A DNA stretch of 49,825 nucleotides from Hyphomicrobiales bacterium (GTDB taxonomy: Bacteria; Pseudomonadota; Alphaproteobacteria; Rhizobiales; OSC116). The notes beneath the pieces are model-generated. The model saw only the letters and a list, made by a program, of their open reading frames with translations. It was not told the DNA's origin and did not search any database. Positions 17,662 to 26,983 of this stretch are shown in pieces (position 1 is the stretch's first letter; each line of letters starts with the position of its first letter). A program made the translations under genes and the position numbers. Location of the stretch: positions 1 to 49,825 of the forward strand of contig NVUH01000007.1 of NCBI GenBank assembly GCA_002401855.1, written 5' to 3'.

Positions 17662-18618
17662 TTATACGTAGCTGCGTTCAGCCAGCGATAAATTCGCAAT
17701 CATCTCATTAATCATTTTTAACAGCATGGTTTCTGCCGCATTCAGGCTGCGTTTTGGGTTGCTTATGAGTTGAATGTCAACGGTTGGCAATTTGGTATAG
17801 GGCGGTAATTGCCACAAATTACCCAATTCGACATCGCGCTTGGCAATATGCACAGGCAAAGCACCGATGCCAATATTAGATATAATCATCCGCCGCACTT
17901 CTGGCAGGTTAGATGAAATGCCCTTCAATTCGGGTTTCATATGCGCTCGTGCGCGCAAACTGGTCACCGAAAATAACGGCCCGCTTTCAATGTCAGTTTG
18001 AAACGACACACTATCCTCGCCCGCTAGCTCCGAAATATTGATGTTATCCTTGCCAAACAAGCGATGCTTAACACCACAATATATGCCAAAATATTCACGA
18101 AATAACGTCTTAATTTCCAATAGCGGTGGTTTATTGCCAATCAAGCAAATGCCAAAACTGGCGCGGTTTTGGGCAATTTGGTTCTGCACTTCAGAACTTT
18201 CGGCAATTGAAATTGAATAAGTTACCTTAGGATGTAGCTCATTAAAGCTCTCCAAAATTTCATCAAAATGTTTTGATACCACATGGCTAGCCATCACAAT
18301 ATTAACATGCCCCGTCACTTCTTCTTCAATCCCCTCAAGCAATGCAGGTATTTGCGAAATAGCGCCAAAAATCGAACTGCATTCAGCATAAAGCACTTGC
18401 CCCGCAGAGGTTATTTTAAAACTATTGGGCTTTCGATCGACTAATTTACAATTGACCATTCCTTCCAATTGCTTTAGCGCACTGGATATGGTCGGCTGCT
18501 TTAACCCCAAAAAATCGGCAGCAGATGTAATGCCATTTTGTTCGACCACCACCATAAAGGTACGTAAAAGATTCCAATTTAAATTCCACGGAAAACGCTG
18601 TTCATAAGCTTTCAACAT
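17662..18618 (-). CDS. LysR family transcriptional regulator
   Basis: 318 residues. The N-terminal winged HTH (about 15-75) contains GITSAADFLGLKQPTISSALKQLE, and an effector-binding domain runs from about residue 105. It is divergent from the amino-acid ABC/aminotransferase operon, the classical arrangement for a LysR activator of the neighbouring pathway with a metabolite as co-inducer. A T-N11-A dyad overlaps its start codon (18617-18631), suggesting autorepression. Confidence 0.93.
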   Translation of the reverse strand: MLKAYEQRFPWNLNWNLLRTFMVVVEQNGITSAADFLGLKQPTISSALKQLEGMVNCKLVDRKPNSFKITSAGQVLYAECSSIFGAISQIPALLEGIEEEVTGHVNIVMASHVVSKHFDEILESFNELHPKVTYSISIAESSEVQNQIAQNRASFGICLIGNKPPLLEIKTLFREYFGIYCGVKHRLFGKDNINISELAGEDSVSFQTDIESGPLFSVTSLRARAHMKPELKGISSNLPEVRRMIISNIGIGALPVHIAKRDVELGNLWQLPPYTKLPTVDIQLISNPKRSLNAAETMLLKMINEMIANLSLAERSYV

Positions 18619-18631
18619 AGATTTTTCCTAT
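18617..18631. promoter_or_regulatory. Candidate LysR-box ATAG-N7-CTAT
   Basis: The dyad CATAG-ATTTTTC-CTATG (18616-18632) contains the T-N11-A core of LysR-type operators. It overlaps the lysR ATG (complement of 18616-18618) and lies 126 bases before the SBP start. The position suits autoregulation; a second site for activating the ABC operon was not identified. Confidence 0.4.
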
Positions 18632-18757
18632 GATTGGTATTGAGATTATTTATTTGCTTAATGACTATAAACCATGCAATTTCAAATGACGAGCACTGAA
18701 TGCAAACAGGATAAATCTGCGAGCAAAATTATAGCTCACAAACAAAGGGAGAATAAT

Positions 18758-19552
18758 ATGACAATATTGAAAAAATTATTAAAATCTGCAGCCGTGGCGA
18801 GCGCCGCCGCCGTGATGTTGATGGGCGCAACAAATTTAGCATCAGCCGATGAGCTAGACACCATCAAAGAAAAAGGCGTGATGCGCATCGCTATGACAGG
18901 CCAATATCCACCATTTAACTTTGTCAGCGAAACCAATAAAGTTGTGGGTTTTGACCCCGCAATCGGCGCCGAAATCGCCAAGCGCTTGGGTGTTAAAGTT
19001 GAGATTGTCACCACAGCATGGGATGGCATTATTGGCGGCTTGCTTGCCAATAAATATGACGCCATCGTAGGCTCAATGTCAATCACCGACAAACGCAAAG
19101 AAGTTGTTGATTTTGTTGGTCCTTATTACCGTATGAACCGCGCCATCTTCATTAAACAAGGTGCAGATATAGCTGACATTGCGGCTCTTAAAAGCCATAA
19201 AATCGGCGTCACATTGGGCGAGACTCACGAAAAATGGGCACGCACTCAAGATGGTTGGGAAATCAAAACTTATAAAGGCCTACCAGAATTATTGCTAGAG
19301 CTTGATAATGGCCGTATCGATGCCATCGTAAGTGATGACATTCCTGTGCTGCTTGCCATTCAAAAAAATGGCATTGCGGTTTCAGCGTTAGATACATCTA
19401 GCCTTTCTGGCACAGCTGATAGCGCTGGTATCGCCATTCGTCAAGGCAACCCAAAGCTCTTGGCCGCCATGCAAGACGCACTAGACGCCATGCAGGCTGA
19501 TGGCACATACACTGCCCTTGCCGAAGAATGGATTGGTGCTGATATTCGCTAA
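18758..19552 (+). CDS. Polar amino-acid ABC transporter periplasmic binding protein (SBP family 3)
   Basis: 264 residues, the usual size for HisJ/GlnH-like proteins. The signal peptide (LKSAAVASAAAVMLMG...ASA) is cleaved near residue 28. SBP_bac_3 features are RIAMTGQYPPFNFV, GFDPAIGAEIAKRLG and IVGSMSITDKRKEVVDF. The frame is open from 18674, but ATG 18758 has AAAGGGAGA upstream and starts a proper signal peptide, so it is chosen. The protein should bind an amino acid or amino-acid derivative for the enzymes encoded downstream. Ligand inferred, not seen. Confidence 0.93.
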   Translation: MTILKKLLKSAAVASAAAVMLMGATNLASADELDTIKEKGVMRIAMTGQYPPFNFVSETNKVVGFDPAIGAEIAKRLGVKVEIVTTAWDGIIGGLLANKYDAIVGSMSITDKRKEVVDFVGPYYRMNRAIFIKQGADIADIAALKSHKIGVTLGETHEKWARTQDGWEIKTYKGLPELLLELDNGRIDAIVSDDIPVLLAIQKNGIAVSALDTSSLSGTADSAGIAIRQGNPKLLAAMQDALDAMQADGTYTALAEEWIGADIR

Positions 19553-19563
19553 ATCACACGAGT

Positions 19564-19599
19564 TTCAAACGGTGGCTCCCCCCACCGTTTGAATTTTTT
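19564..19599 (+). terminator. Intrinsic terminator/attenuator after the amino-acid SBP gene
   Basis: Perfect 12-bp stem TTCAAACGGTGG (19564-19575) / CCACCGTTTGAA (19582-19593), 6-base loop CTCCCC, then six Ts (19594-19599). The permease ATG is only 25 bases further on, so partial read-through is expected. It would lower permease and enzyme expression relative to binding protein. Confidence 0.9.
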
Positions 19600-19623
19600 A
19601 AAAAATAAAGATAGGAATGTAAA

Positions 19624-20271
19624 ATGGATATTGATTTGATGTTACGCGTCTATCCTTATTTTTTAGAAGCCACTCTGATCACCATCCAATTGGCTGTGTT
19701 GACAGTTGTTTTGGGTTTAATATGCGGTGCATTGGGTGCAGCAGCTAGGCTTTCTGGCAACAAATATATTAGATTTCTAGGCGCGACTTATGTAAGTGTC
19801 ATTCGCGGCACACCCGCGCTCATTCAGCTATTCATCCTCTATTATGGCGGCTCACAGGTCGGTATTAATCTCGATGCGTTCGAAGCAGGCGTCATTGGCC
19901 TTGGCTTTAACATCGGCGCATATATGACCGAAACCATACGTGGCGCAATCATCGCCGTCGACAAAGGCCAAGTCGAAGCCTCTCGTACATTAGGCATGAG
20001 CAAAAGCCAAACTCTAATTAAGGTGGTCTTGCCCCAAGCCGCAAGGCTAATGATCAGACCGCTAGGCGTCAATATCAATGCTCAAATTAAGGCCACCGCA
20101 TTGGTTTCGGCCATCTCAGTTGTTGAGCTAACCTATACCGCTCAGCGTTATATCGGCTCAACTTACAAACCGTTTGAAATGTTTTTTTTGGCAGGTGTCA
20201 TTTATTTGGCGCTTATTTATGTCACCAGCCTGTTGATTAGTTGGTTCGATCGTAAAGCACAAATTAAATAG
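19624..20271 (+). CDS. Polar amino-acid ABC transporter permease (HisQ/GlnP family), first subunit
   Basis: 215 residues with about five membrane segments. The HisMQ-type signature is FIRGTPALIQLF-like (seen as VIRGTPALIQLFILYYGG), and the ATPase-coupling loop is EASRTLGMSKSQTLIKVVLP. Shine-Dalgarno AGGAATG precedes it. It forms a heteromeric channel with the next gene, which starts 12 bases downstream. Confidence 0.93.
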   Translation: MDIDLMLRVYPYFLEATLITIQLAVLTVVLGLICGALGAAARLSGNKYIRFLGATYVSVIRGTPALIQLFILYYGGSQVGINLDAFEAGVIGLGFNIGAYMTETIRGAIIAVDKGQVEASRTLGMSKSQTLIKVVLPQAARLMIRPLGVNINAQIKATALVSAISVVELTYTAQRYIGSTYKPFEMFFLAGVIYLALIYVTSLLISWFDRKAQIK

Positions 20272-20283
20272 GAGGAGGCAAAA

Positions 20284-20940
20284 ATGGGTTTAGATTTCAA
20301 TGTAGTACCTGAGTTTTTAGATTTGATACTCATCGGCGCAATGTGGACGATTGCCATCACCTTAGTGGCGGGCGCCATAAGCCTTGGTGGCGGCGTGTTA
20401 TTTGCAGTCATTGCGCTATATGGGCATTGGCTAGTGCGCTACCCCATCAAGTTTTTTGCATGGTTGTTTATGGGCACACCATTATTGCTGCAATTATTCC
20501 TTATCTATTTTGGTTTGGTACAAGTTGGCATAGATTTACCAGCTTTTGTTGCTGGGGTTATCGGCCTAGGTCTGCATTTTGCGGTTTATAATTCAGACAT
20601 TATACAAGCCGGAATTTTGGCAGTCGATAAAGGCCAAACTGAAGGTGGGCGCACTTTAGGCCTAAGCCAATTTCAAACCATCTACAAAATTATTGTCCCG
20701 CAAGCCTTACGCAACACATTGCCGCCCATTGGCAATAACATCATTGCCTTGCTTAAAGATTCGGCATTGGTTTCGGTGATTGGCGTTACCGAGTTGATAC
20801 ACGCTTCACAGCTTGCCATTAGCGAAACCTTTCGGCCGTTCGAATTTTATATCACGGCAGCTGTTTGCTATTATGCCATCAATTTAGCTTTAGAAGCCAT
20901 TTTAAGAAAAATCGAAAACAACGCGCAAATTGCCCGTTAA
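20284..20940 (+). CDS. Polar amino-acid ABC transporter permease (HisM/GlnP family), second subunit
   Basis: 218 residues with five predicted membrane segments. The coupling loop is TEGGRTLGLSQFQTIYKIIV and the conserved piece FMGTPLLLQLFLIYFG replaces the more usual RGTP sequence. AGGAGG lies just before the ATG, a stronger ribosome-binding site than its partner's. Similar size and organisation to the preceding permease suggest the pair arose by duplication. Confidence 0.93.
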   Translation: MGLDFNVVPEFLDLILIGAMWTIAITLVAGAISLGGGVLFAVIALYGHWLVRYPIKFFAWLFMGTPLLLQLFLIYFGLVQVGIDLPAFVAGVIGLGLHFAVYNSDIIQAGILAVDKGQTEGGRTLGLSQFQTIYKIIVPQALRNTLPPIGNNIIALLKDSALVSVIGVTELIHASQLAISETFRPFEFYITAAVCYYAINLALEAILRKIENNAQIAR

Positions 20941-20958
20941 TTCACGCATGGAGAAAAA

Positions 20959-21729
20959 ATGTCACCAACCCAACCGTTTATAAATATCCGTCATGCCAAA
21001 AAGAATTATGGCGATTTAGAAGTGTTAAAAGACATCAGCCTACAAGTCGAAAAAGGTCAAATTGTTGCCATTATTGGCCCCAGTGGCTCAGGCAAAAGCA
21101 CGCTTTTACGCGCGATTAATGATCTTGACTCACTCACCGAGGGCGAGGTGTGGTTAGAAGGTATGCAGGTCAATAAAAAACTCCCAACCCGCCAATATGA
21201 AAAACATATCAACAAATTACGCCAAGAAATTGGTATGGTATTTCAACATTTTAACCTATTTCCGCATCTAACAGTACGCGAGAACATCACCCTTGCGCCC
21301 AAAATGTTAAAAGGTTTATCAAACGCCAATGCCAATAAGTTGGCACAAGAGCAATTAGAGCGTGTTGGCCTTGGCGATAGAATTGATTACTACCCCTCAC
21401 AACTCTCAGGCGGTCAGAAGCAACGAGTTGCCATTGCCCGCGCTTTGGCCATGAAACCTAAAGTCATGCTATTTGATGAAGCCACATCCTCCCTCGACCC
21501 AGAATTGGTTGAGGAGGTGAATTTGGTCATGAAGCAATTGGCCAAAGAGAATATGACCATGATCATTGTGACCCACGAAATGGCGTTTGCCCAAAGCGTC
21601 TGTGATAAAGTATTATTTATGGATCAAGGAGTGGTGGTTGAAGAGGGATTGCCGGAAATTATTTTTAAAACCCCGCAACATGAACGTACAAAAAGTTTTC
21701 TAGCCAACCATTTAAATGGAAGATTTTAG
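20959..21729 (+). CDS. Polar amino-acid ABC transporter ATP-binding protein (GlnQ/HisP family)
   Basis: 256 residues. Walker [10 protein letters not shown] lies at about 39-47, followed by the Q-loop [15 protein letters not shown]. Signature [17 protein letters not shown] and Walker [13 protein letters not shown] follow; GlnQ-type proteins read DEPTSALD at the last position. The H-loop is [14 protein letters not shown] is found 7 bases before the ATG. Its 3' end overlaps the first possible start of the aminotransferase gene, tying transport and catabolism into one transcript. Confidence 0.95.
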   Translation: MSPTQPFINIRHAKKNYGDLEVLKDISLQVEKGQIVAIIGPSGSGKSTLLRAINDLDSLTEGEVWLEGMQVNKKLPTRQYEKHINKLRQEIGMVFQHFNLFPHLTVRENITLAPKMLKGLSNANANKLAQEQLERVGLGDRIDYYPSQLSGGQKQRVAIARALAMKPKVMLFDEATSSLDPELVEEVNLVMKQLAKENMTMIIVTHEMAFAQSVCDKVLFMDQGVVVEEGLPEIIFKTPQHERTKSFLANHLNGRF

Positions 21730-21733
21730 TTAT

Positions 21734-23083
21734 ATGAATGATAAAAAACAATCAAATCTATTTTACCAATCAAGCGGATCTAAGCCAATGCTTGATTACG
21801 CAAAAGGCATATATCTATATGATATAGAAGGTAAAAAATATTTAGATGGTAGCAGTGGTGCCATGGTGTCTAACATTGGTCATTCCAACCTCAATGTTTT
21901 AGCCGCGATGAAAAAACAAATGGACAAAGCCACATTTGGCTATCGTTTGCATTTTCAAAACGAGCCAGCCGAACAATTGGCAACCATGACAGCAAACTTA
22001 ATGCCTGAGGGTCTAGACCGTGTATTTTTTGTATCTGGCGGTTCAGAAGCTGTCGAGAGTTGCATTAAATTAGCCCGCCAATATGCACTCACCAAAGGCG
22101 AGGACAGCCGCTATAAGGTCATTTCGCGTTTTCCATCATATCATGGCTGCTCATTGGGCGCTTTAGCACTCACAGGTTATGACCCGCTGGCAAAACCATT
22201 TATGCCGATGATGCATGACATGCCCAAAATTGCCGCTCCAACTTGTTATCTAGATCAAGATAATTTAGACGATGAAGCCCGTGGCATAAAATATGCCGAA
22301 TTGCTACGCGATGAAATCATCGCCCAAGGCGAAGACACAATACTCGCTTTCATAATGGAACCCGTCGGCGGCGCATCAACAGGCGCACTCGTCGCCCCAG
22401 ATAGCTATTACAAACGCATCCGCGAAATATGCGATGAATATGGCATTCTGCTCATTTACGATGAAGTGATGACTGGTGCAGGCCGCACAGGTAAATTTGT
22501 CGCTTCCGAACATTGGGGCATCATCCCCGATATAGTCGCCCTATCAAAAGGCTTTGCCGCGGGTTACGCTCCCCTTGGCGCCATGGTCGCAAAATCCGAG
22601 ATTGTCGATGCTGTGCTAGATTCAGGCGGGTTTTTACATGGCTTCACCTATGCTGGCAATCCTTTGGCTTGTGCGGCAGGCGTTGCAGTCCTCACCGAAT
22701 TGCAGGATCAAAATATAATCCAAAATGCCGCCAAGATGGGCGATATTCTCAAAGCCAAGCTCACCAAATTAATGGATAGATACCCATTCATTGGCGATGT
22801 GCGCGGCCTTGGCTTGCTGCTGGCTTTTGAGCTGGTGTCCGACCGTAAAACCATGCAAGTGCTGCCCAAACAGCTTAACGCCTATAATCGCTTGGTCGAT
22901 TTGGCTTATGAACGCGGCCTCATCATCTATTCTCGCCGCACCAGAGGCGGCCTAGAGGGCGATCATTTCCTCATTTGCCCGCCGTTAATCATCAACGAAA
23001 CGCAGATAGAAGAGCTAATCGGCATTTTAACCGAAAGCCTAGATGTAATGGCTGCAGAAATGAATCTAACGGTGAATGATTGA
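21734..23083 (+). CDS. Class III PLP-dependent aminotransferase (omega-amino acid type)
   Basis: 449 residues. The fold-type I class III signature includes YDEVMTGAGRTGKF and the PLP lysine in LSKGFAAGYAPLGAM. FVSGGSEAVESCIKLARQY forms the phosphate-binding region. The class moves the amino group of omega- or beta-amino acids to pyruvate or 2-oxoglutarate. The frame also offers an ATG at 21716 without a ribosome-binding site; 21734, with GGAAG upstream, follows the ATPase stop by 4 bases. The gene for CoA-transferase A overlaps its stop (TGATG). In the proposed pathway it would act on N6-acetyl-beta-lysine and possibly GABA. Confidence 0.92.
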   Translation: MNDKKQSNLFYQSSGSKPMLDYAKGIYLYDIEGKKYLDGSSGAMVSNIGHSNLNVLAAMKKQMDKATFGYRLHFQNEPAEQLATMTANLMPEGLDRVFFVSGGSEAVESCIKLARQYALTKGEDSRYKVISRFPSYHGCSLGALALTGYDPLAKPFMPMMHDMPKIAAPTCYLDQDNLDDEARGIKYAELLRDEIIAQGEDTILAFIMEPVGGASTGALVAPDSYYKRIREICDEYGILLIYDEVMTGAGRTGKFVASEHWGIIPDIVALSKGFAAGYAPLGAMVAKSEIVDAVLDSGGFLHGFTYAGNPLACAAGVAVLTELQDQNIIQNAAKMGDILKAKLTKLMDRYPFIGDVRGLGLLLAFELVSDRKTMQVLPKQLNAYNRLVDLAYERGLIIYSRRTRGGLEGDHFLICPPLIINETQIEELIGILTESLDVMAAEMNLTVND

Positions 23084-23784
23084 TGACATTAGCCAATAAA
23101 ACAGCTGACATTGCCGCGGCTATTAAACTCATTCCCGATGGCGCAAGCGTTATGGTCGGTGGCTTCGGCTCGCCTGGCACACCATTTTGTTTGATTGAGC
23201 AATTGGTCAAACAAGGCTCAAAAAACCTGACCATCATTAAAAACGATGCCAACCAAAATGACATGGGCATTGATTTGCTGCTACAAAATGGGCAAGTCGA
23301 TAAACTCATCACCAGCCATATCGGCCTAAACAGCAATGCCATCGCTTTAATGAATGCAGGCAGCCTAGAGGTTGAATTTGTCCCGCAAGGCATTTTGGCC
23401 GAACGAATCCGCATTGCGGGGGCGGGGCTTTTGGCTTTTGTCACCGATGTTGGCATCGACACCAGCCTTGCAAACGGCAAACAAACAATTACGCTCAAAG
23501 GTGTAGATGGCGTAGCAGGCATATTGGAAACAGCATTAAGCGCCGATTTTGCGCTCATCCATGCCGCCCGCGCCGATACATTTGGCAATTTATCCTACGC
23601 CGCCACCGCGCAAAACTTTAACCCCGCTATGGCCATGGCAGCACGGCTAACCATCGCCGAAACCACTGATATCGTACCGTTGGGTGATATTGACCCAGAT
23701 TGTGTCCACACACCCGCACCATTTGTCGATAAATTGGTGCATTTGCCAGAATTAACGGAGGCTTATAATGTCATCAAACGCTAA
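23083..23784 (+). CDS. 3-oxoacid CoA-transferase subunit A
   Basis: 233 residues, matching the alpha subunit of SCOT/AtoD/PcaI family enzymes. The glycine-rich motif GGFGSPGTPFCLIEQL lies at about 26-41; later segments ITSHIGLN and EFVPQGILAERIRIAGAGLL are family landmarks. A TTG three bases earlier is in frame, but the ATG overlapping the aminotransferase TGA is the better start. It activates a 3-oxoacid to its CoA thioester with subunit B, whose gene overlaps its end by 17 bases. Confidence 0.94.
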   Translation: MTLANKTADIAAAIKLIPDGASVMVGGFGSPGTPFCLIEQLVKQGSKNLTIIKNDANQNDMGIDLLLQNGQVDKLITSHIGLNSNAIALMNAGSLEVEFVPQGILAERIRIAGAGLLAFVTDVGIDTSLANGKQTITLKGVDGVAGILETALSADFALIHAARADTFGNLSYAATAQNFNPAMAMAARLTIAETTDIVPLGDIDPDCVHTPAPFVDKLVHLPELTEAYNVIKR

Positions 23785-24424
23785 AAGCCGTATGTTAAGC
23801 CGCGCCGCACAAGACATAGCGCCCAACATGATTGTCAATTTAGGCATTGGTTTGCCAACTGGTTTGCTACAATTTTTACCACAAGATTTCCCCGTTTGTT
23901 TGCATAGCGAAAATGGCATTGCAGGCATCGGCCCCCAAGTGGCTTACGATGATGCCGATCGCAATTTAATCGATGCAGGCGGCGCTTATATTTCGCCGAT
24001 AAAAGGCGCGTCATATTTCGATAGCGCCACATCATTTGCCATTGTGCGCTCTGGCAGGTTGGATTTAACGGTGCTAGGCGCATTTCAAGTGGCCGCCAAT
24101 GGCGATTTGGCCAATTGGATGATACCGGGATCTTTCACCCCAGGGGCAGGCGGCGCGATTGAACTAGCGCAAAAAGCCAAGCGGGTGATCGTGACCACCA
24201 TGCATACCGACAAAAATGGCAAACCAAAAATAGTCGAAAATTGCAACTTGCCGTTAACCGCCAAAAACTGTGTGAACCGTATTTACACCGATATGGCGGT
24301 ATTAGATGTGACAGATAATGGCTTGCTTTTGGTCGAGATTGCCGAGGGCAACAGCCTGCAAGATGTCATAAACGCCACCGCCGCGCCGCTTATCCTTCCG
24401 CAAGCCGAACCGCCAACTTTCTGA
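23768..24424 (+). CDS. 3-oxoacid CoA-transferase subunit B
   Basis: 218 residues, the usual beta-subunit size. The catalytic glutamate is in the motif SENGIAGIGP (about 57-66), which forms the enzyme-CoA thioester. Other family pieces are NLGIGLPTGL near the N-terminus and IPGSFTPGAGGA in the middle. It forms a complex with subunit A. Sequence alone does not separate acetoacetate, 3-oxoadipate or another 3-oxoacid as substrate; the neighbouring thiolase and deacylase suggest an N-acyl-amino 3-oxoacid. Confidence 0.94.
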   Translation: MSSNAKSRMLSRAAQDIAPNMIVNLGIGLPTGLLQFLPQDFPVCLHSENGIAGIGPQVAYDDADRNLIDAGGAYISPIKGASYFDSATSFAIVRSGRLDLTVLGAFQVAANGDLANWMIPGSFTPGAGGAIELAQKAKRVIVTTMHTDKNGKPKIVENCNLPLTAKNCVNRIYTDMAVLDVTDNGLLLVEIAEGNSLQDVINATAAPLILPQAEPPTF

Positions 24425-24434
24425 TAGAAAAACT

Positions 24435-25727
24435 ATGAATATGCCACATGAAAATGACATTTTAAAAGCTGTTAATCTTCTGTTTGATGATCAGTTGGAT
24501 TTTTTAAGCACGCTCACTTCGCACCCCTCCACCCGTGGCAATGAGCAATCCGCGCAAAATTTTATGGCATCCGAACTGGCTCAGCGCGGCTATCAGGTCG
24601 ATCATTGGAATATCAATGTCAAAGACATTGAAAATATGCCAGGTTTTTCACCCGTAATCGCTAACTATGATGACGCGCTCAATGTGGTAGCCACCCATAA
24701 AAGCCGCACAAATCAAGGCAAATCACTCATTCTAAATGGCCATATAGATGTCGTGCCAGCAGGGCCACTAGACATGTGGGATAAACCACCGTTTGAGCCA
24801 TATATCAAAGATAACTACATGTATGGGCGCGGCGTCGGCGACATGAAAGCTGGCCTCGCCGCCAACCTATTTGCTTTAGATGCACTCAAAAGCTTAGGCT
24901 TTGCCCCCGCAGCAGATGTGCATTTTCAATCGGTGGTTGAAGAAGAATGCACAGGCAATGGCGCACTAGCATGTTTGCAACGCGGCTATAAAGCCGATGC
25001 TGTGCTGATCCCCGAACCATTTGCCGAACAGCTCGTCACCGCACAAATTGGTGTCATTTGGTTTCAAGTGCATTTAAAAGGCGTCCCCGTGCATGTGCAT
25101 GAGGCACAAAATGGTGCAAATGCCATCGAAGCGGCAATACCCTTAATTGCGGCCTTGCGTGAAATGGAAAAACGCTGGAATTTACCCGAGCATAAAAATA
25201 AACACTACCATGATTGCCACAATCCGCTTAATTTAAATATCGGCAAAATAGCCGGTGGTGATTGGGCGAGCAGCGTACCTGCATGGTGTGTGTTTGATGT
25301 GCGCATCGCCATATACCCGAATCAGGATATAAAAAAAGCCAAACAAGACATTGAAAACACAATGAAAAGAGCCTCGCAGCAGAGTGAATATCTAAAAACC
25401 AACCAGCCCGAGATTATCTATCACGGCTTCTTGGCCGAAGGTTATGCATTAGGTGATGACAGCTCAGCCAACGCGGCACTAGCTATAAACACACTCGAAA
25501 CCGCGCACAGTTTTGTCAGCGGCCAAAAACTCAATAAAGTCGCCATCACCGCCACCACAGACGCCCGCTTTTTTGGCCTTTATGCCGATACACCCGCCTT
25601 GGTGTTCGGCCCCGAAGCCAAAGCGATCCACGGCTTTAATGAATGCGTTAATTTAGAATCCCTACGCCGCGTCACCCAGACAACCGCTTTATTCATCGCC
25701 AATTGGTGCCAGCTCGAAACTCTATAA
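24435..25727 (+). CDS. M20 family metallo-deacylase (ArgE/DapE-like)
   Basis: 430 residues with M20 landmarks: metal motif GHIDVVPAG at about 101-109 (His, Asp), bridging Asp in GRGVGDMKAG, and general-base glutamates in VVEEECTGNG. A C-terminal metal-ligand His appears near KAIHGFNE. The family hydrolyses amide bonds of N-acetyl- or N-succinyl-amino acids. No signal peptide, so it is cytoplasmic. It sits 10 bases after CoA-transferase B and 26 bases before thiolase. The placement suits deacetylation of an N-acetyl intermediate such as 4-acetamidobutyrate; an N-acyl amino acid substrate is the general alternative. Confidence 0.9.
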   Translation: MNMPHENDILKAVNLLFDDQLDFLSTLTSHPSTRGNEQSAQNFMASELAQRGYQVDHWNINVKDIENMPGFSPVIANYDDALNVVATHKSRTNQGKSLILNGHIDVVPAGPLDMWDKPPFEPYIKDNYMYGRGVGDMKAGLAANLFALDALKSLGFAPAADVHFQSVVEEECTGNGALACLQRGYKADAVLIPEPFAEQLVTAQIGVIWFQVHLKGVPVHVHEAQNGANAIEAAIPLIAALREMEKRWNLPEHKNKHYHDCHNPLNLNIGKIAGGDWASSVPAWCVFDVRIAIYPNQDIKKAKQDIENTMKRASQQSEYLKTNQPEIIYHGFLAEGYALGDDSSANAALAINTLETAHSFVSGQKLNKVAITATTDARFFGLYADTPALVFGPEAKAIHGFNECVNLESLRRVTQTTALFIANWCQLETL

Positions 25728-25753
25728 ATTTGCTCAATAAAAAGGATAATTCT

Positions 25754-26875
25754 ATGCGTCAAGCTGTGATTGTTGCAACCGCCCGCACGCCCATCGCCAA
25801 GGCTTATAAAGGTAGTTTTACCGAAATTACTGTACCTAGCTTAATGGCGCATGCCATGCAAGCTGCGGCCAAACGTGCAGGGCTTAGCGGCCATGAAATT
25901 GAAGATGTAACCATCGGCTCAGCCTTAACCCAAGCAGGTGCAGGGGTAAATTTAGCCCGTCATGCCGTCATGGCAGCAGGCTTCGGCGATACAGTCGCCG
26001 CGGCCACCATCGACAGACAATGCGCCTCTGGCCTAAACGCCATCGCCATTGCCGCCAACCAAGTGGTCAATGAGGGCGTGGAGATCGCGCTGGCTGGTGG
26101 AGTAGATAGTTGTTCATTAGTGCAAAATGAGCATTGGAATGCCTACAAATATAACGACAAAAAAGTCAAACCACAATTCTATATGTCAATGATAGATACC
26201 GCCGAAAATGTCGCCAAACACCATGGAATTTCGCGCCAAGCCCAAGATGAGTATGCGCTGCAAAGCCAACAACGCACAGCCTCAGCGCAACAAAATGGCC
26301 TGTTTAATGATGAAATTGTCAGCCTGAACGATGTGAGCCAAGATGAATGTAACCGACCCACCACACAATATGAGAATTTAGCAGGCTTAACCCCAGTTAT
26401 GGGCGGCGAAAAATGCATCACAGCAGGCAATGCCAGTCAATTATCCGACGGGGCATCGGCTTGCATCATCATGGAAGCGGCACAGGCCAAACGTCGCAAC
26501 CTAACACCGCTTGGTATGTATAAAGGCATGGCCGTAGCAGGCTGCGCGCCTGAGCAAATGGGCATCGGGCCAATCTACGCCATTCCCAAATTATTAGCGC
26601 GGTTTGGATTGAATATTAACGACATCGGCCTATGGGAAATCAACGAAGCTTTTGCCTCACAGCTCATCTATTGCCGTGACCATTTGGGTATCGATAACCA
26701 CAAGCTCAATGTCAATGGCGGCGCAATTTCCATCGGCCACCCTTACGGCATGAGCGGCGCGCGTATGGTCGGCCATGCGCTTATTGAAGGCAGGCGCCGC
26801 GGCGTAAAATATGCAGTTGTCAGCATGTGTGTTGGTGGCGGGCAGGGCGCTGCTGGCCTGTTCGAAATTATGTAA
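25754..26875 (+). CDS. Thiolase (acetyl-CoA C-acyltransferase)
   Basis: 373 residues. The acyl-enzyme cysteine is Cys90 in DRQCASGLNAIAIAANQV; the His of GHPYGMSGARM and the second Cys in CVGGGQGAAGLFE complete the active site. The sequence GHPYGMSGAR rather than GHPxGxTG hints at a specialised, degradative thiolase. The frame opens 17 codons earlier, but ATG 25754 has AAAGGA in front and the family N-terminus RQAVIVATARTPI. It would split the 3-oxoacyl-CoA made by the CoA-transferase into acetyl-CoA and a shortened acyl-CoA. Confidence 0.93.
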   Translation: MRQAVIVATARTPIAKAYKGSFTEITVPSLMAHAMQAAAKRAGLSGHEIEDVTIGSALTQAGAGVNLARHAVMAAGFGDTVAAATIDRQCASGLNAIAIAANQVVNEGVEIALAGGVDSCSLVQNEHWNAYKYNDKKVKPQFYMSMIDTAENVAKHHGISRQAQDEYALQSQQRTASAQQNGLFNDEIVSLNDVSQDECNRPTTQYENLAGLTPVMGGEKCITAGNASQLSDGASACIIMEAAQAKRRNLTPLGMYKGMAVAGCAPEQMGIGPIYAIPKLLARFGLNINDIGLWEINEAFASQLIYCRDHLGIDNHKLNVNGGAISIGHPYGMSGARMVGHALIEGRRRGVKYAVVSMCVGGGQGAAGLFEIM

Positions 26876-26877
26876 AT

Positions 26878-26932
26878 AACGCTTGAAAATTCACACTCAT
26901 TTGTTAGGGTGAAGTTCAGCGTAGCAAGCGTT
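26878..26932 (+). repeat. Nested inverted repeat in the thiolase-dehydrogenase gap
   Basis: Outer arms AACGCTTG (26878-26885) and CAAGCGTT (26925-26932) pair perfectly. Inside, TTCACxCT and AGxGTGAA form a second, interrupted stem. No T-tract follows. It could be an RNA processing or stabilising structure, or an operator for separate control of the dehydrogenase gene. The 108-base gap is the longest among the enzyme genes of this cluster. Confidence 0.5.
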
Positions 26933-26983
26933 GATTTTCACACTTACACTTTTAAATTATAGATCGTTTCTTCGGAGATATAT

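Noticed and set aside
22992..23588. 198-codon open frame antisense to the aminotransferase and CoA-transferase A genes
   Set aside because: Runs opposite strongly conserved coding sequence, shows low-complexity Ser/Pro/Met composition and no recognisable domain.
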